From Patescibacteria group bacterium (GTDB taxonomy: Bacteria; Patescibacteriota; Minisyncoccia; Phycocordibacterales; SIBU01), in the NCBI GenBank assembly GCA_018968805.1, contig JAGWZX010000050.1:1-5193 (forward strand): a stretch of 5,193 nucleotides of DNA. The letters run 5' to 3'. A program made the translations under genes and the position numbers. Each line of letters opens with the position of its first letter. The first letter of the stretch is position 1. The notes beneath the pieces were generated by a model. The model was given only the letters and a program-made list of their open reading frames with translations, had not been told where the DNA came from and did not search any database. Shown piece after piece: positions 1-5,193 of this stretch.

Positions 1-60
1 TTCGGCATTATAAGCCGGCATGAATACCGTTATGGCCGGATTTTTTAAAGCGGGATCCAT
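1..60 (-). CDS. Start of a second family 2 glycosyltransferase (partial, 3' end outside window)
   Basis: Seen: the ATG at 60 opens a frame that runs to the window edge and reads MDPALKNPAITVFMPAYNAE. The segment ITVFMPAYNAE is the first beta strand and nucleotide-binding loop of family 2 (GT-A fold) glycosyltransferases, closely parallel to ISFVIPAYNCAE at the start of the larger fusion protein in this operon. Only 20 codons are visible, so substrate and length are unknown. Its start overlaps the last 16 bp of the fucosyltransferase gene in another frame, which fits the operon's pattern of overlapping or nearly touching genes. No clear Shine-Dalgarno precedes it, so coupled translation is likely. 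The call rests on one motif, but at the exact distance from an ATG expected of the family and in the expected place. Confidence 0.75.
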   Translation of the reverse strand, partial: MDPALKNPAITVFMPAYNAE

Positions 61-929
61 GTTTTGGGTATGAGGTCGGGGGAATCGCGGCGGGGATCGT
101 TAAACCATTGTTTCGGCGCGATGACGGTCTTGTCGTTATGGCGGTTTAGCCAGGCCGCCCACCAGCTGAAAGTGGAATTGGCGATGATGTTTGCTTTACA
201 GCCGCTCATGAGCGCGAGTTCCTCGTAGTCGGCAATGTCCGGCGCCGAAACGAATTCGGTGTCGTGCGTTTTCGGGAAGTTTTCTTTGGCCCAGGCGATG
301 TCGTCGGAAAAAATGAAGAAACGGGCATCCGGCGATTTTTTCAGGACGGTATCGCAAGCTTCTTTATAATAACTCACTGGCAGGGTGCGCATCACTTTGG
401 CGATTTTTGAGACGCCGACATAGTCGCCGCGCCGGATATGGACGCTTGCCGGATAGCCGGCGCCGGCTATTTTTTTGGCCACGCGCTCGGCGGCCGGAGA
501 GAGCGGCTCTTTCGGGGTAAATTCGTGGCGGATAACACCCGCGTTTTCCTCAAAATATTTTTCATTTTTCCAATGGCCGACAAAGTAGCCGTCGCTTATG
601 GCGAGCACGCGCGGCTCAAATTGCTCCGTTGCGACGTTGGAATCAAAATCCGGCGAGCGTTCCAGGATTTTTTTCCGCAGAAGCCGGGGGCGTAAGCGGT
701 CAAGCACTTTTTGCGGCACCGAACGGTAGGCGGCGATTTCTTTCCGGTCGGCTTCCGGAGCGGTAATGTTGAAATGATGTAATCCGAACGAGCGCCCGCT
801 TTGATTTGTCTGCCGCAAATACGACGTGTCCAGTTTGAGCGGCACATGATAAATTAGCGACAAATTGCGCCCCAGCGCGTACTGGAACATCTGGTTGCCA
901 AGCCCGCCTTCCAATTTAACGATTATCAT
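45..929 (-). CDS. Alpha-1,2-fucosyltransferase, glycosyltransferase family 11
   Basis: Transfers L-fucose from GDP-fucose to an acceptor sugar, typically in alpha-1,2 linkage, during surface-glycan assembly in the cytosol. Seen in the 294-residue protein: GGLGNQMFQYALGR (8-21) at the N-terminus; GYFVGHWKNEKYFE (114-127); ASVHIRRGDYVG (161-172), which contains the HxRRGDY motif that binds GDP-fucose; FFIFSDD (204-210); and MSGCKANIIANSTFSWWAAWLN in 241-262, the C-terminal family signature, followed by APKQWFND. All hallmark motifs are present and the length is normal for bacterial GT11, so it looks intact. There is no signal peptide or membrane helix. It starts at ATG 929, inside the last 14 bp of the upstream gene, with a modest AGGT seven bases before. 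It ends in TAA and overlaps the next glycosyltransferase start by 16 bp. Its GC content, about 54% by hand count, is the highest of the five long genes. Alpha-1,2 linkage is the family rule; acceptor and exact linkage are not determined by sequence. Confidence 0.95.
   Translation of the reverse strand: MIIVKLEGGLGNQMFQYALGRNLSLIYHVPLKLDTSYLRQTNQSGRSFGLHHFNITAPEADRKEIAAYRSVPQKVLDRLRPRLLRKKILERSPDFDSNVATEQFEPRVLAISDGYFVGHWKNEKYFEENAGVIRHEFTPKEPLSPAAERVAKKIAGAGYPASVHIRRGDYVGVSKIAKVMRTLPVSYYKEACDTVLKKSPDARFFIFSDDIAWAKENFPKTHDTEFVSAPDIADYEELALMSGCKANIIANSTFSWWAAWLNRHNDKTVIAPKQWFNDPRRDSPDLIPKTWIPL
453..470. repeat. Perfect 18-bp palindrome next to a T run, inside the fucosyltransferase gene
   Basis: The sequence ATAGCCGGCGCCGGCTAT equals its own reverse complement and is followed on the plus strand by six T residues (471-476). 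As plus-strand RNA it could fold into a seven-pair GC-rich hairpin with a four-base loop followed by U residues, the shape of an intrinsic terminator for antisense transcription. It lies in coding sequence for IAGAGYP (154-160) of the fucosyltransferase, so it may be chance from GC-rich codons. Confidence 0.4.
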
Positions 930-2751
930 TTTTACGACCTATTAAATATGAATTACCAGGCAGATGGCTGATGGCCGACTGTTTCCAGTCATACCGGCTG
1001 TATTTACGGGCCAGATTTCTGAAGTATGATTTATTATCTATGTTGTCAAAAAAGTCCTGGTAGGCGATTATCACGTATTTGCAGGCAGTCATTATTTGTT
1101 CAATATCATTGCGTGCGGAAATGGATATTTCCGACAAAGACCATGTGGCGATAAACAGATCGGGCTTTACGGTCAACGAAAGCTGTTTTTCCACGTCGCT
1201 CTTTTTTGACAATAAGACCACGGTTTTTTCATTGAATGGTCTCGGCGTGTGGAATATGCGCAGATCAATTTTCAGGTGCGAAAGAAAATATTCCTGGAGG
1301 AAAGAGAACTCAGCAAAGTCTTGGATTATGGACAGTCCTTTGAATTCAAGCTGATACAGCAGGCGCGTAAAACTTCCGTAGCCTCCGCCGAATTCAAATG
1401 TCACCGATAATTTTCTTAAATCAACCTCGGGGAACGCTTCCACAAGCTGCAGAAGATTATAGGCGTGGTGGATGAGATTTCCGCTGCTTGCTGGATAGCC
1501 TGGGTATCTTGGCGGGTCGCCTATATCAGATTCCTTCAATCCCTCCCGCCACACGCTCCAATGTTTTGAGCGTCTGAGCTGGTCGAGCTCTTCTTTCCTT
1601 GCCTGATGGAACATCGTGTATTGTATCATCGGCCAGTTTATGAAGAGACGGGGGTCTTTTGATAATACATCGGCGCGAAGCGCGGTTATGTTTTTTGTCC
1701 ATGCAGTCAGCGCGCTTTCATCGGCTGATTCCGTTAGGGAGCGAAACCGGTCGCGCAGTTTTTCAATGTGTTTCTTTTCTTCAGTGTTTGCCGGTTTAAA
1801 TTTCCGGAGATTTTTCCATTGGTTAAAATTTGAATAGCGCCTGGCCTTTTCAAGATATTTTTGAAAATACCGCAAGATTCTGGCTTGAACGACAGCGAAG
1901 TTCAATCGGCGTATGATTTCTCCGTTTCTCCCGATCGTTCCGCCCTTCACCTTTATCGGCCGGTTGTTCAAGCGTTCAAACCATTGCCGATCGCGCTGTA
2001 TGTACTGGACGTCCCGCGTATCAATAAGTTTTAGAAACGGCTGCATAAACCGGCGGGATATGTCCGAGAGCGATTCGGCGTTGACCGCGCGCAATTCCCG
2101 GATTGTCAGTGATTCTACGCCCACTCTGTGAAAATAGTATGTATCCGGTACCACGATAAATTTAGATCCGTTGGCGATTTGTTTTAAGCTGAAGCCCCAC
2201 GCCTCATTCAGTCCTTTGCCGTATTCCCAATATCCGCCGATTTTTTCCCATGATTTCTTGGTGTAAAGGTAATTGCCGCTTGCCGCCGGATTTATAGTGC
2301 CGGCCATAAGGTCGGAGAGCGTCAGTATTCCATCGTTAAAAATCCATCGGTGACTTATATTTCTTATGTTTTTCAAAAAGTAACGTATTTCGCCGAATGC
2401 CGCAATATCCGCACCGCGCGTTGTCAAGGGTGCTTTAAGCTTGCGGATGCTTTTTGCGGCGAGCATATTATCCGCATCCAAATTAAATATAAGTTCGTTG
2501 CGGGCGGCGTTAATTCCTATGTTCCGAGAAGCCGGACAGCCGCGATTTTCTTCGTTCGCGAGCGCGACGATTTCCGGATGTTTCTTGACGAGCCCGGCGA
2601 TTATCTCGGCGGTCCGGTCGGTTGAAGCATCATTCACGATGATTATCTCGTCGCCCTGTTCAAAGTTTCCGGAGTATATAGACTCAACAGCTTCTTCTAG
2701 TGTTTCCGCGCAGTTGTATGCCGGAATGACGAAACTGATATGTTGGTTCAT
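916..2751 (-). CDS. Bifunctional family 2 glycosyltransferase fused to putative sugar O-methyltransferase
   Basis: A 611-residue two-domain protein. Seen, N-terminal domain (about 1-245): FVIPAYN (7-13), VNDASTDRT (39-47), NRGCPASRNIG (69-79) and the DxD-type LDADN (91-95) that binds metal and nucleotide-sugar, then GGYWEYGKGLNEAWGF (172-187), where GT2 enzymes carry the acceptor-activating acid; Glu183 is present though the common ED pair is not. Seen, C-terminal domain (about 360-611): SGNLIHHAYNLLQL (423-436), SAM motif I FEFGGGYGSFTRLL (452-465), an IIQDFAEFSFLQEYFL segment (475-490) and ATWSLSEIS (535-543). Known: these last features match the putative sugar O-methyltransferase family of polysaccharide loci. 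Residues about 245-355 are strongly basic with no domain I recognise. Inference: it adds a sugar and methylates the same or a nearby residue in the cytosol. Start: ATG at 2751 sets the first strand at residue 5 and follows GGAGGTG. A TTG at 2775 would overlap that site and the previous gene, so I reject it. The end overlaps the fucosyltransferase start by 14 bp. Confidence 0.88.
   Translation of the reverse strand: MNQHISFVIPAYNCAETLEEAVESIYSGNFEQGDEIIIVNDASTDRTAEIIAGLVKKHPEIVALANEENRGCPASRNIGINAARNELIFNLDADNMLAAKSIRKLKAPLTTRGADIAAFGEIRYFLKNIRNISHRWIFNDGILTLSDLMAGTINPAASGNYLYTKKSWEKIGGYWEYGKGLNEAWGFSLKQIANGSKFIVVPDTYYFHRVGVESLTIRELRAVNAESLSDISRRFMQPFLKLIDTRDVQYIQRDRQWFERLNNRPIKVKGGTIGRNGEIIRRLNFAVVQARILRYFQKYLEKARRYSNFNQWKNLRKFKPANTEEKKHIEKLRDRFRSLTESADESALTAWTKNITALRADVLSKDPRLFINWPMIQYTMFHQARKEELDQLRRSKHWSVWREGLKESDIGDPPRYPGYPASSGNLIHHAYNLLQLVEAFPEVDLRKLSVTFEFGGGYGSFTRLLYQLEFKGLSIIQDFAEFSFLQEYFLSHLKIDLRIFHTPRPFNEKTVVLLSKKSDVEKQLSLTVKPDLFIATWSLSEISISARNDIEQIMTACKYVIIAYQDFFDNIDNKSYFRNLARKYSRYDWKQSAISHLPGNSYLIGRKNDNR
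937..940 (-). promoter_or_regulatory. Weak Shine-Dalgarno for the fucosyltransferase gene
   Basis: On the minus strand this reads AGGT, seven bases before the ATG at 929, within the last codons of the upstream gene. Spacing is good but the match is short, so re-initiation by ribosomes finishing the overlapping gene is likely to contribute. Confidence 0.4.
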
Positions 2752-2755
2752 GATT

Positions 2756-3574
2756 TTATTTTTGCACCTCCGCAAACAAAGAATCTGGTTTAAATGTCAC
2801 GCCGCCTTTTCCGTCAAGGGCGTATGTCTCCCATTTTGGAATAGAGCTTTTAAAGGCGCTCACGATATGAAAATGCTTGAAGCCGGCCTTTTCAAGGATT
2901 TTACGCAGAGAGTGCCTGTCATACATCCAGCGGTGTATTTCGCCGCTGCCGCGGAAGACGCACTCTTCATAATTTTTGAATTCTTTCCTTAAAATAAATT
3001 TCAGTAAAAGTCGGCGCCAGGCCGATAACGATAGGATGTTTCGGGTAAAAATTTTCGCCGTGCGCACCTTCCCGTTGCCAGTGAAATGATTCTTAATGCT
3101 CCGCGCTTCTTCTCCAACGCGCCGGTAGACAAATGATTCATTGGAAAAATTTCTGTGCAGGTATTCCGCCATCAGGCCCCCGCTTTTGGTCCGCACGACC
3201 TGGTCATACAACTCAAGCATCATCCATTCGTAGTTTTTTTCGTTCTGTTCGGTCGGTTTTATCTCGGCCGCTTCCAGCGCATCAAGATACTCTTTGGTTA
3301 TTTGTTCAAGATCTGGTACTACAATTCGTAGAACACCGCCCGGAGATAAGATCCTGCGGCATTCCTTTATGAATTTATCGGCGTTCTCCGGAGACAGATG
3401 TTCCAAAACGTGCGAGTTGTATAATGCCGAAAATGAATTGTCATCGAACGGCAGGCCGTTTCTTACATCTACCGTCATGACATCGGGTCCCGTTTTTACA
3501 ATATCAATGTTTACCCAATCTTTTTTGTGGTAGCGTTTGCCGCACCCTATATTTAATAATTTTAATGTTTCCAT
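2756..3574 (-). CDS. Class I SAM-dependent methyltransferase (type 11)
   Basis: A predicted SAM-dependent methyltransferase of 272 residues. Seen: motif I LLNIGCG (6-12), an acidic residue ending strand 2 (VNIDIV, 21-26), a DVRNGLPFDDNSFSALYNSHVLEHL stretch within 36-60 typical of methyltransferase_11, and SPGGVLRIVVPDLE (77-90). About 120 residues follow, rich in Arg, Lys and aromatics, before GEIHRWMYDRHSLRKILEKAGF within 211-232 and a tail ending KPDSLFAEVQK. Known: this long form, with the HRWMYD block and PDSLFAE-like tail, occurs in polysaccharide and glycan loci. Inference: it methylates a sugar or another group on the operon's glycan; the substrate is unknown. Start: ATG at 3574 sits 2 bp after the upstream TGA and places motif I close to the N-terminus. 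A TTG at 3580 would add only two residues and overlap the upstream gene; I prefer ATG. Neither has a clear Shine-Dalgarno. The ribosome-binding site of the next gene lies inside its last codons. Confidence 0.85.
   Translation of the reverse strand: METLKLLNIGCGKRYHKKDWVNIDIVKTGPDVMTVDVRNGLPFDDNSFSALYNSHVLEHLSPENADKFIKECRRILSPGGVLRIVVPDLEQITKEYLDALEAAEIKPTEQNEKNYEWMMLELYDQVVRTKSGGLMAEYLHRNFSNESFVYRRVGEEARSIKNHFTGNGKVRTAKIFTRNILSLSAWRRLLLKFILRKEFKNYEECVFRGSGEIHRWMYDRHSLRKILEKAGFKHFHIVSAFKSSIPKWETYALDGKGGVTFKPDSLFAEVQK
2765..2771 (-). promoter_or_regulatory. Strong Shine-Dalgarno for the glycosyltransferase-methyltransferase gene
   Basis: Read on the minus strand this is GGAGGTG, a perfect complement of the usual bacterial anti-Shine-Dalgarno CACCTCC. 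It lies 13 bases before the ATG at 2751, slightly longer than ideal, and inside the last codons of the preceding methyltransferase gene. It decides the start: the TTG at 2775 lies just upstream of the site, so translation should begin at the ATG. It is the only strong ribosome-binding site in the window, which suggests that this gene is translated partly independently of its upstream neighbour. Confidence 0.7.
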
Positions 3575-3576
3575 TA

Positions 3577-4332
3577 TCAATTTTTAACCGCTATTCTTCC
3601 GGTATAATCTATTCGGTTCAGCAATATCCGCAGGTTGTTTTCTTTTGCGTACAAATCTACCGCTTTTTTCGATCCCGCCCAGTGCCCGTAATCATCTATG
3701 ATCAGCACTCCGTTCCTTGAAAGAAGAGGATAGAAGTGTTTCATTTCGTGATAAGTTGACGCGAACCAGTCTGTGTCAAGTCTGAGTAACGACACCGCCT
3801 CCGGCGCGATTTCAGGTACCGTGGACAATATATCGCCTTTTACGAACACCGTGTTATTTTCGTCAAAACCGGTCAAAGAAAGATTGTTTTTTACCTCTTC
3901 AATCGAAGAGTAGCACCAGACGGAATTGTCTTGACGTTTGTCCGATCGGGCCAGGAGTTCTCCGGCTTTGGTGCCTGAAACGTCAACGTCTTCATCTGAT
4001 GGCGCAGTCATGCCGTCATATGTGTCGTACAGGTACAATTTCCTATTTTTAACGCCAAGCTGTTTTAAAGCAAGGGCGATTAACATCGCGCTCCCGCCCT
4101 TCCAAACGCCGCATTCTACGAAATCACCCGGCACGCCGGATGCCACGACATATTTTACGGACATGTATAAGGCGTACATTCTCTCTATGGAAGTCATTGT
4201 TGCGCCTTTGCATTTTTCATACAACCTGAAGAACTCTTCATCCATATCAGGAAATTTCGTTTTGTCGTCTCTCGCGTCTGCTTGTTTGCCTCCAAGCAGG
4301 ATTTTTATTGCGTGCTTAAATGATTTCGGCAT
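3577..4332 (-). CDS. TylF/MycF/NovP-family metal-dependent sugar O-methyltransferase
   Basis: Transfers a methyl group from S-adenosylmethionine to a hydroxyl, usually on a sugar. Seen in the 251-residue protein: FVECGVWKGGSAMLIA (71-86) is the SAM-binding motif; LYDTYDGMTAPSD (101-113) is the characteristic TylF strand and acidic turn; LRLDTDWFASTYHEMKHFYPLL (183-204) and GVLIIDDYGHWAGSKKAVD (208-226) are the two signature blocks. Known: in NovP and its relatives the Asp residues at the LDTD and IDDYG positions hold Mg2+ and the second Asp of LDTD is the proposed base. Here these are Asp186, Asp213, Asp214 and Asp188, so the active site looks intact. There is no signal peptide or membrane segment, so it should be cytosolic. 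The ATG start lies 8 bp after the previous stop with no recognisable Shine-Dalgarno, suggesting translational coupling. The stop is TGA, the only non-TAA stop in the window. The sugar and position methylated cannot be told; the macrolide and aminocoumarin relatives act on deoxysugars, but a polysaccharide sugar is more likely here. Confidence 0.9.
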   Translation of the reverse strand: MPKSFKHAIKILLGGKQADARDDKTKFPDMDEEFFRLYEKCKGATMTSIERMYALYMSVKYVVASGVPGDFVECGVWKGGSAMLIALALKQLGVKNRKLYLYDTYDGMTAPSDEDVDVSGTKAGELLARSDKRQDNSVWCYSSIEEVKNNLSLTGFDENNTVFVKGDILSTVPEIAPEAVSLLRLDTDWFASTYHEMKHFYPLLSRNGVLIIDDYGHWAGSKKAVDLYAKENNLRILLNRIDYTGRIAVKN

Positions 4333-4340
4333 TTGTTATT

Positions 4341-5193
4341 TTACAACAATGTGTCCTCAAGGTTTTTCTTCGGCAACACATCAAGCAGGCTTCCCGGCGT
4401 GGCGTTGTAAATTTTTATACCTCTGGCATCGGCGTACTGTTTTATGTAGCGGTACATTTGCCACAAATTCAGGTACGATCGGAGCGTGACTTCAAGGGGA
4501 TTGTGCCATTCATTATAGCCCTGTCGGGAGAGGGCGCTGTCTTTTTCATCGTAAAAATGTCGGGTCTCGCCGACATGGCGGATCCAGTCGTGGTCTATTC
4601 CCGCAAGGTTTATCTCTTTTACACCAAGATAAAGGGCGATAAACATTGCGGTATGGGGGCTGGTTTGAATCGCCGGCAACCGTCTTGCCAGGTTGATTTT
4701 CCGAACCGGCTTTGGGCGCATGGTCGCGAAGTAATAGAAGACGCGCTGTTTGGAGAAAAGCTTGTACTTATCAACGATCGGTTTGTCCGTCAACGCCACG
4801 AACACTTTTTGTCCCTCCGGCATTTTTTTGCCGGCGTCCTCAAACCAATCCCTGAATTGTTCGTCGGTTAACGGCGCGTGAGAGCCGGCGAAGACGTGAT
4901 ACTCCGGTTTAATGACGGAAAAGTCCGGGTGCAGGAAAAAATTACTAACGCTTATGCAAAACTCGCCTTTGAGTTTTTTCAAATCCATTTTATTGATTGA
5001 AGGGCCGGTGGCGAGGATGAAGCAGCGTTTGCCGGCGGCGGTGTTTTTTAGAGCGCGATTAGGCCAAAGGGCTTTGCGATCCCGAAAATACCACCACCAC
5101 CAGTTGAGGTGTCCGCGCTCGGTGCGGAACCAGCCGGAAAGTTTCCGGCCTATTGTTCCGATAACAGGAAAAGACTTCAATTTTTTCCTAAAA
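4341..5193 (-). CDS. DUF115 / MptE-like (GT42-resembling) protein, probable glycosyltransferase, 5' end uncertain
   Basis: Seen: counted from a TTG at 5180 the protein has 279 residues. It carries a nucleotide-binding-type loop ATGPSINKMDLKKL (57-70) followed by a strand ending in a conserved Asn (ISVSNFF, 76-82). Next come a block TSPHTAMFIALYLGVKEINLAGIDHDW (in 173-199), a conserved-looking His at 208 (ETRHFYDE), and a C-terminal IKIYNATPGSLLDVLP. Known: this order (GPS loop, GxxEIxLxGID block, late His, Asn/Pro-containing tail) is that of DUF115/MptE-like proteins and resembles GT42 sialyltransferases such as CstII. Members in polysaccharide or flagellin loci are thought to transfer nonulosonic or other sugars. 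Inference: a cytoplasmic glycosyltransferase of this operon; donor unknown. A tetra-Trp run (27-30) in a basic N-terminus may lie on the membrane surface. Start: the frame stays open to the window edge with no ATG or GTG start before the GPS loop. The TTG at 5180 has AGGA five bases upstream, so it is possible, but an upstream start outside the window is equally likely. It ends with TAA, 8 bp before the next gene. Confidence 0.75.
   Translation of the reverse strand, partial: FRKKLKSFPVIGTIGRKLSGWFRTERGHLNWWWWYFRDRKALWPNRALKNTAAGKRCFILATGPSINKMDLKKLKGEFCISVSNFFLHPDFSVIKPEYHVFAGSHAPLTDEQFRDWFEDAGKKMPEGQKVFVALTDKPIVDKYKLFSKQRVFYYFATMRPKPVRKINLARRLPAIQTSPHTAMFIALYLGVKEINLAGIDHDWIRHVGETRHFYDEKDSALSRQGYNEWHNPLEVTLRSYLNLWQMYRYIKQYADARGIKIYNATPGSLLDVLPKKNLEDTLL

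Noticed and set aside
596..847. An 83-codon minus-strand open frame inside the fucosyltransferase gene.
   Set aside because: It lies in another frame of a gene whose GT11 motifs are intact; its Arg/Cys/Pro-rich translation looks like a shadow.
2441..2992. A 183-codon open frame on the plus strand spanning the junction of the fusion and type-11 methyltransferase genes.
   Set aside because: It is antisense to two genes with clear family motifs, has no recognisable domain or ribosome-binding site, and its composition is that expected of a shadow frame.
3577..3579. Possible reading of TGA as an amino acid, as in some candidate-phylum bacteria.
   Set aside because: The TylF-type protein ends at its normal length at this TGA, and the next gene begins just after it, so TGA acts as a stop here.
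4333..4340. Possible promoter or terminator in the small gaps between genes.
   Set aside because: The largest gap is 8 bp with no hairpin or promoter-like hexamers; the genes look co-transcribed.
3938..4871. Two overlapping plus-strand open frames of 183 codons each (3938-4489 and 4320-4871); with 2441-2992 this makes three of the same length.
   Set aside because: They run opposite to the TylF-type and DUF115-like genes, share no sequence similarity that I can see, and the equal lengths look like coincidence.
1..5193. Defence system, CRISPR array, mobile element, tRNA or other RNA gene.
   Set aside because: No direct repeats with spacers, transposase, nuclease or helicase motifs, inverted terminal repeats or RNA-gene folds were seen; both strands are accounted for by glycan genes.

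Overview
The window is a tightly packed run of six genes, all read from the minus strand (right to left), and all concerned with building or modifying a glycan. In order of transcription they are: a DUF115/MptE-like, GT42-resembling protein whose 5' end is cut or sits at the window edge (4341-5193); a TylF/NovP-type metal-dependent O-methyltransferase (3577-4332); a type-11 class I SAM methyltransferase (2756-3574); a two-domain protein joining a family 2 glycosyltransferase to a C-terminal putative sugar O-methyltransferase (916-2751); a family 11 alpha-1,2-fucosyltransferase (45-929); and the first 20 codons of another family 2 glycosyltransferase, which runs off the left edge (1-60).

Gene junctions are 8 bp, 2 bp and 4 bp gaps, then 14 bp and 16 bp overlaps. 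No promoter or terminator is visible between genes and no stretch over 10 bp is non-coding (except perhaps the right edge), so this is most simply one operon whose ends lie outside the window. Together the products would transfer sugars, including L-fucose from GDP-fucose, onto a growing surface polysaccharide, O-antigen-like or glycoprotein glycan, and methylate sugar hydroxyls through three separate methyltransferase modules. No flippase, polymerase, transporter, nucleotide-sugar synthesis gene or initiating transferase is present here, so the final location of the glycan cannot be read from the window.

The organism is a bacterium using a standard-type code: four of the five visible stops are TAA and one is TGA, and that TGA acts as a true stop because the next gene begins 3 bases after it. 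One ribosome-binding site (GGAGGTG at 2765-2771) is a perfect match to the usual bacterial 16S tail, while the other starts have weak or no Shine-Dalgarno. GC is moderate and uneven: hand counts give about 54% in the fucosyltransferase, 51% in the DUF115 gene and 45-47% in the three methyltransferase-bearing genes between them. The compact architecture and gene content would suit an environmental or candidate-phylum bacterium, but the sequence does not fix the taxon.

I see no defence system, mobile element, CRISPR array or RNA gene. The points most worth following are the glycosyltransferase-methyltransferase fusion with its unassigned basic middle, the concentration of three methyltransferase modules beside a fucosyltransferase, and the compositional step that may mark a swapped-in cassette.
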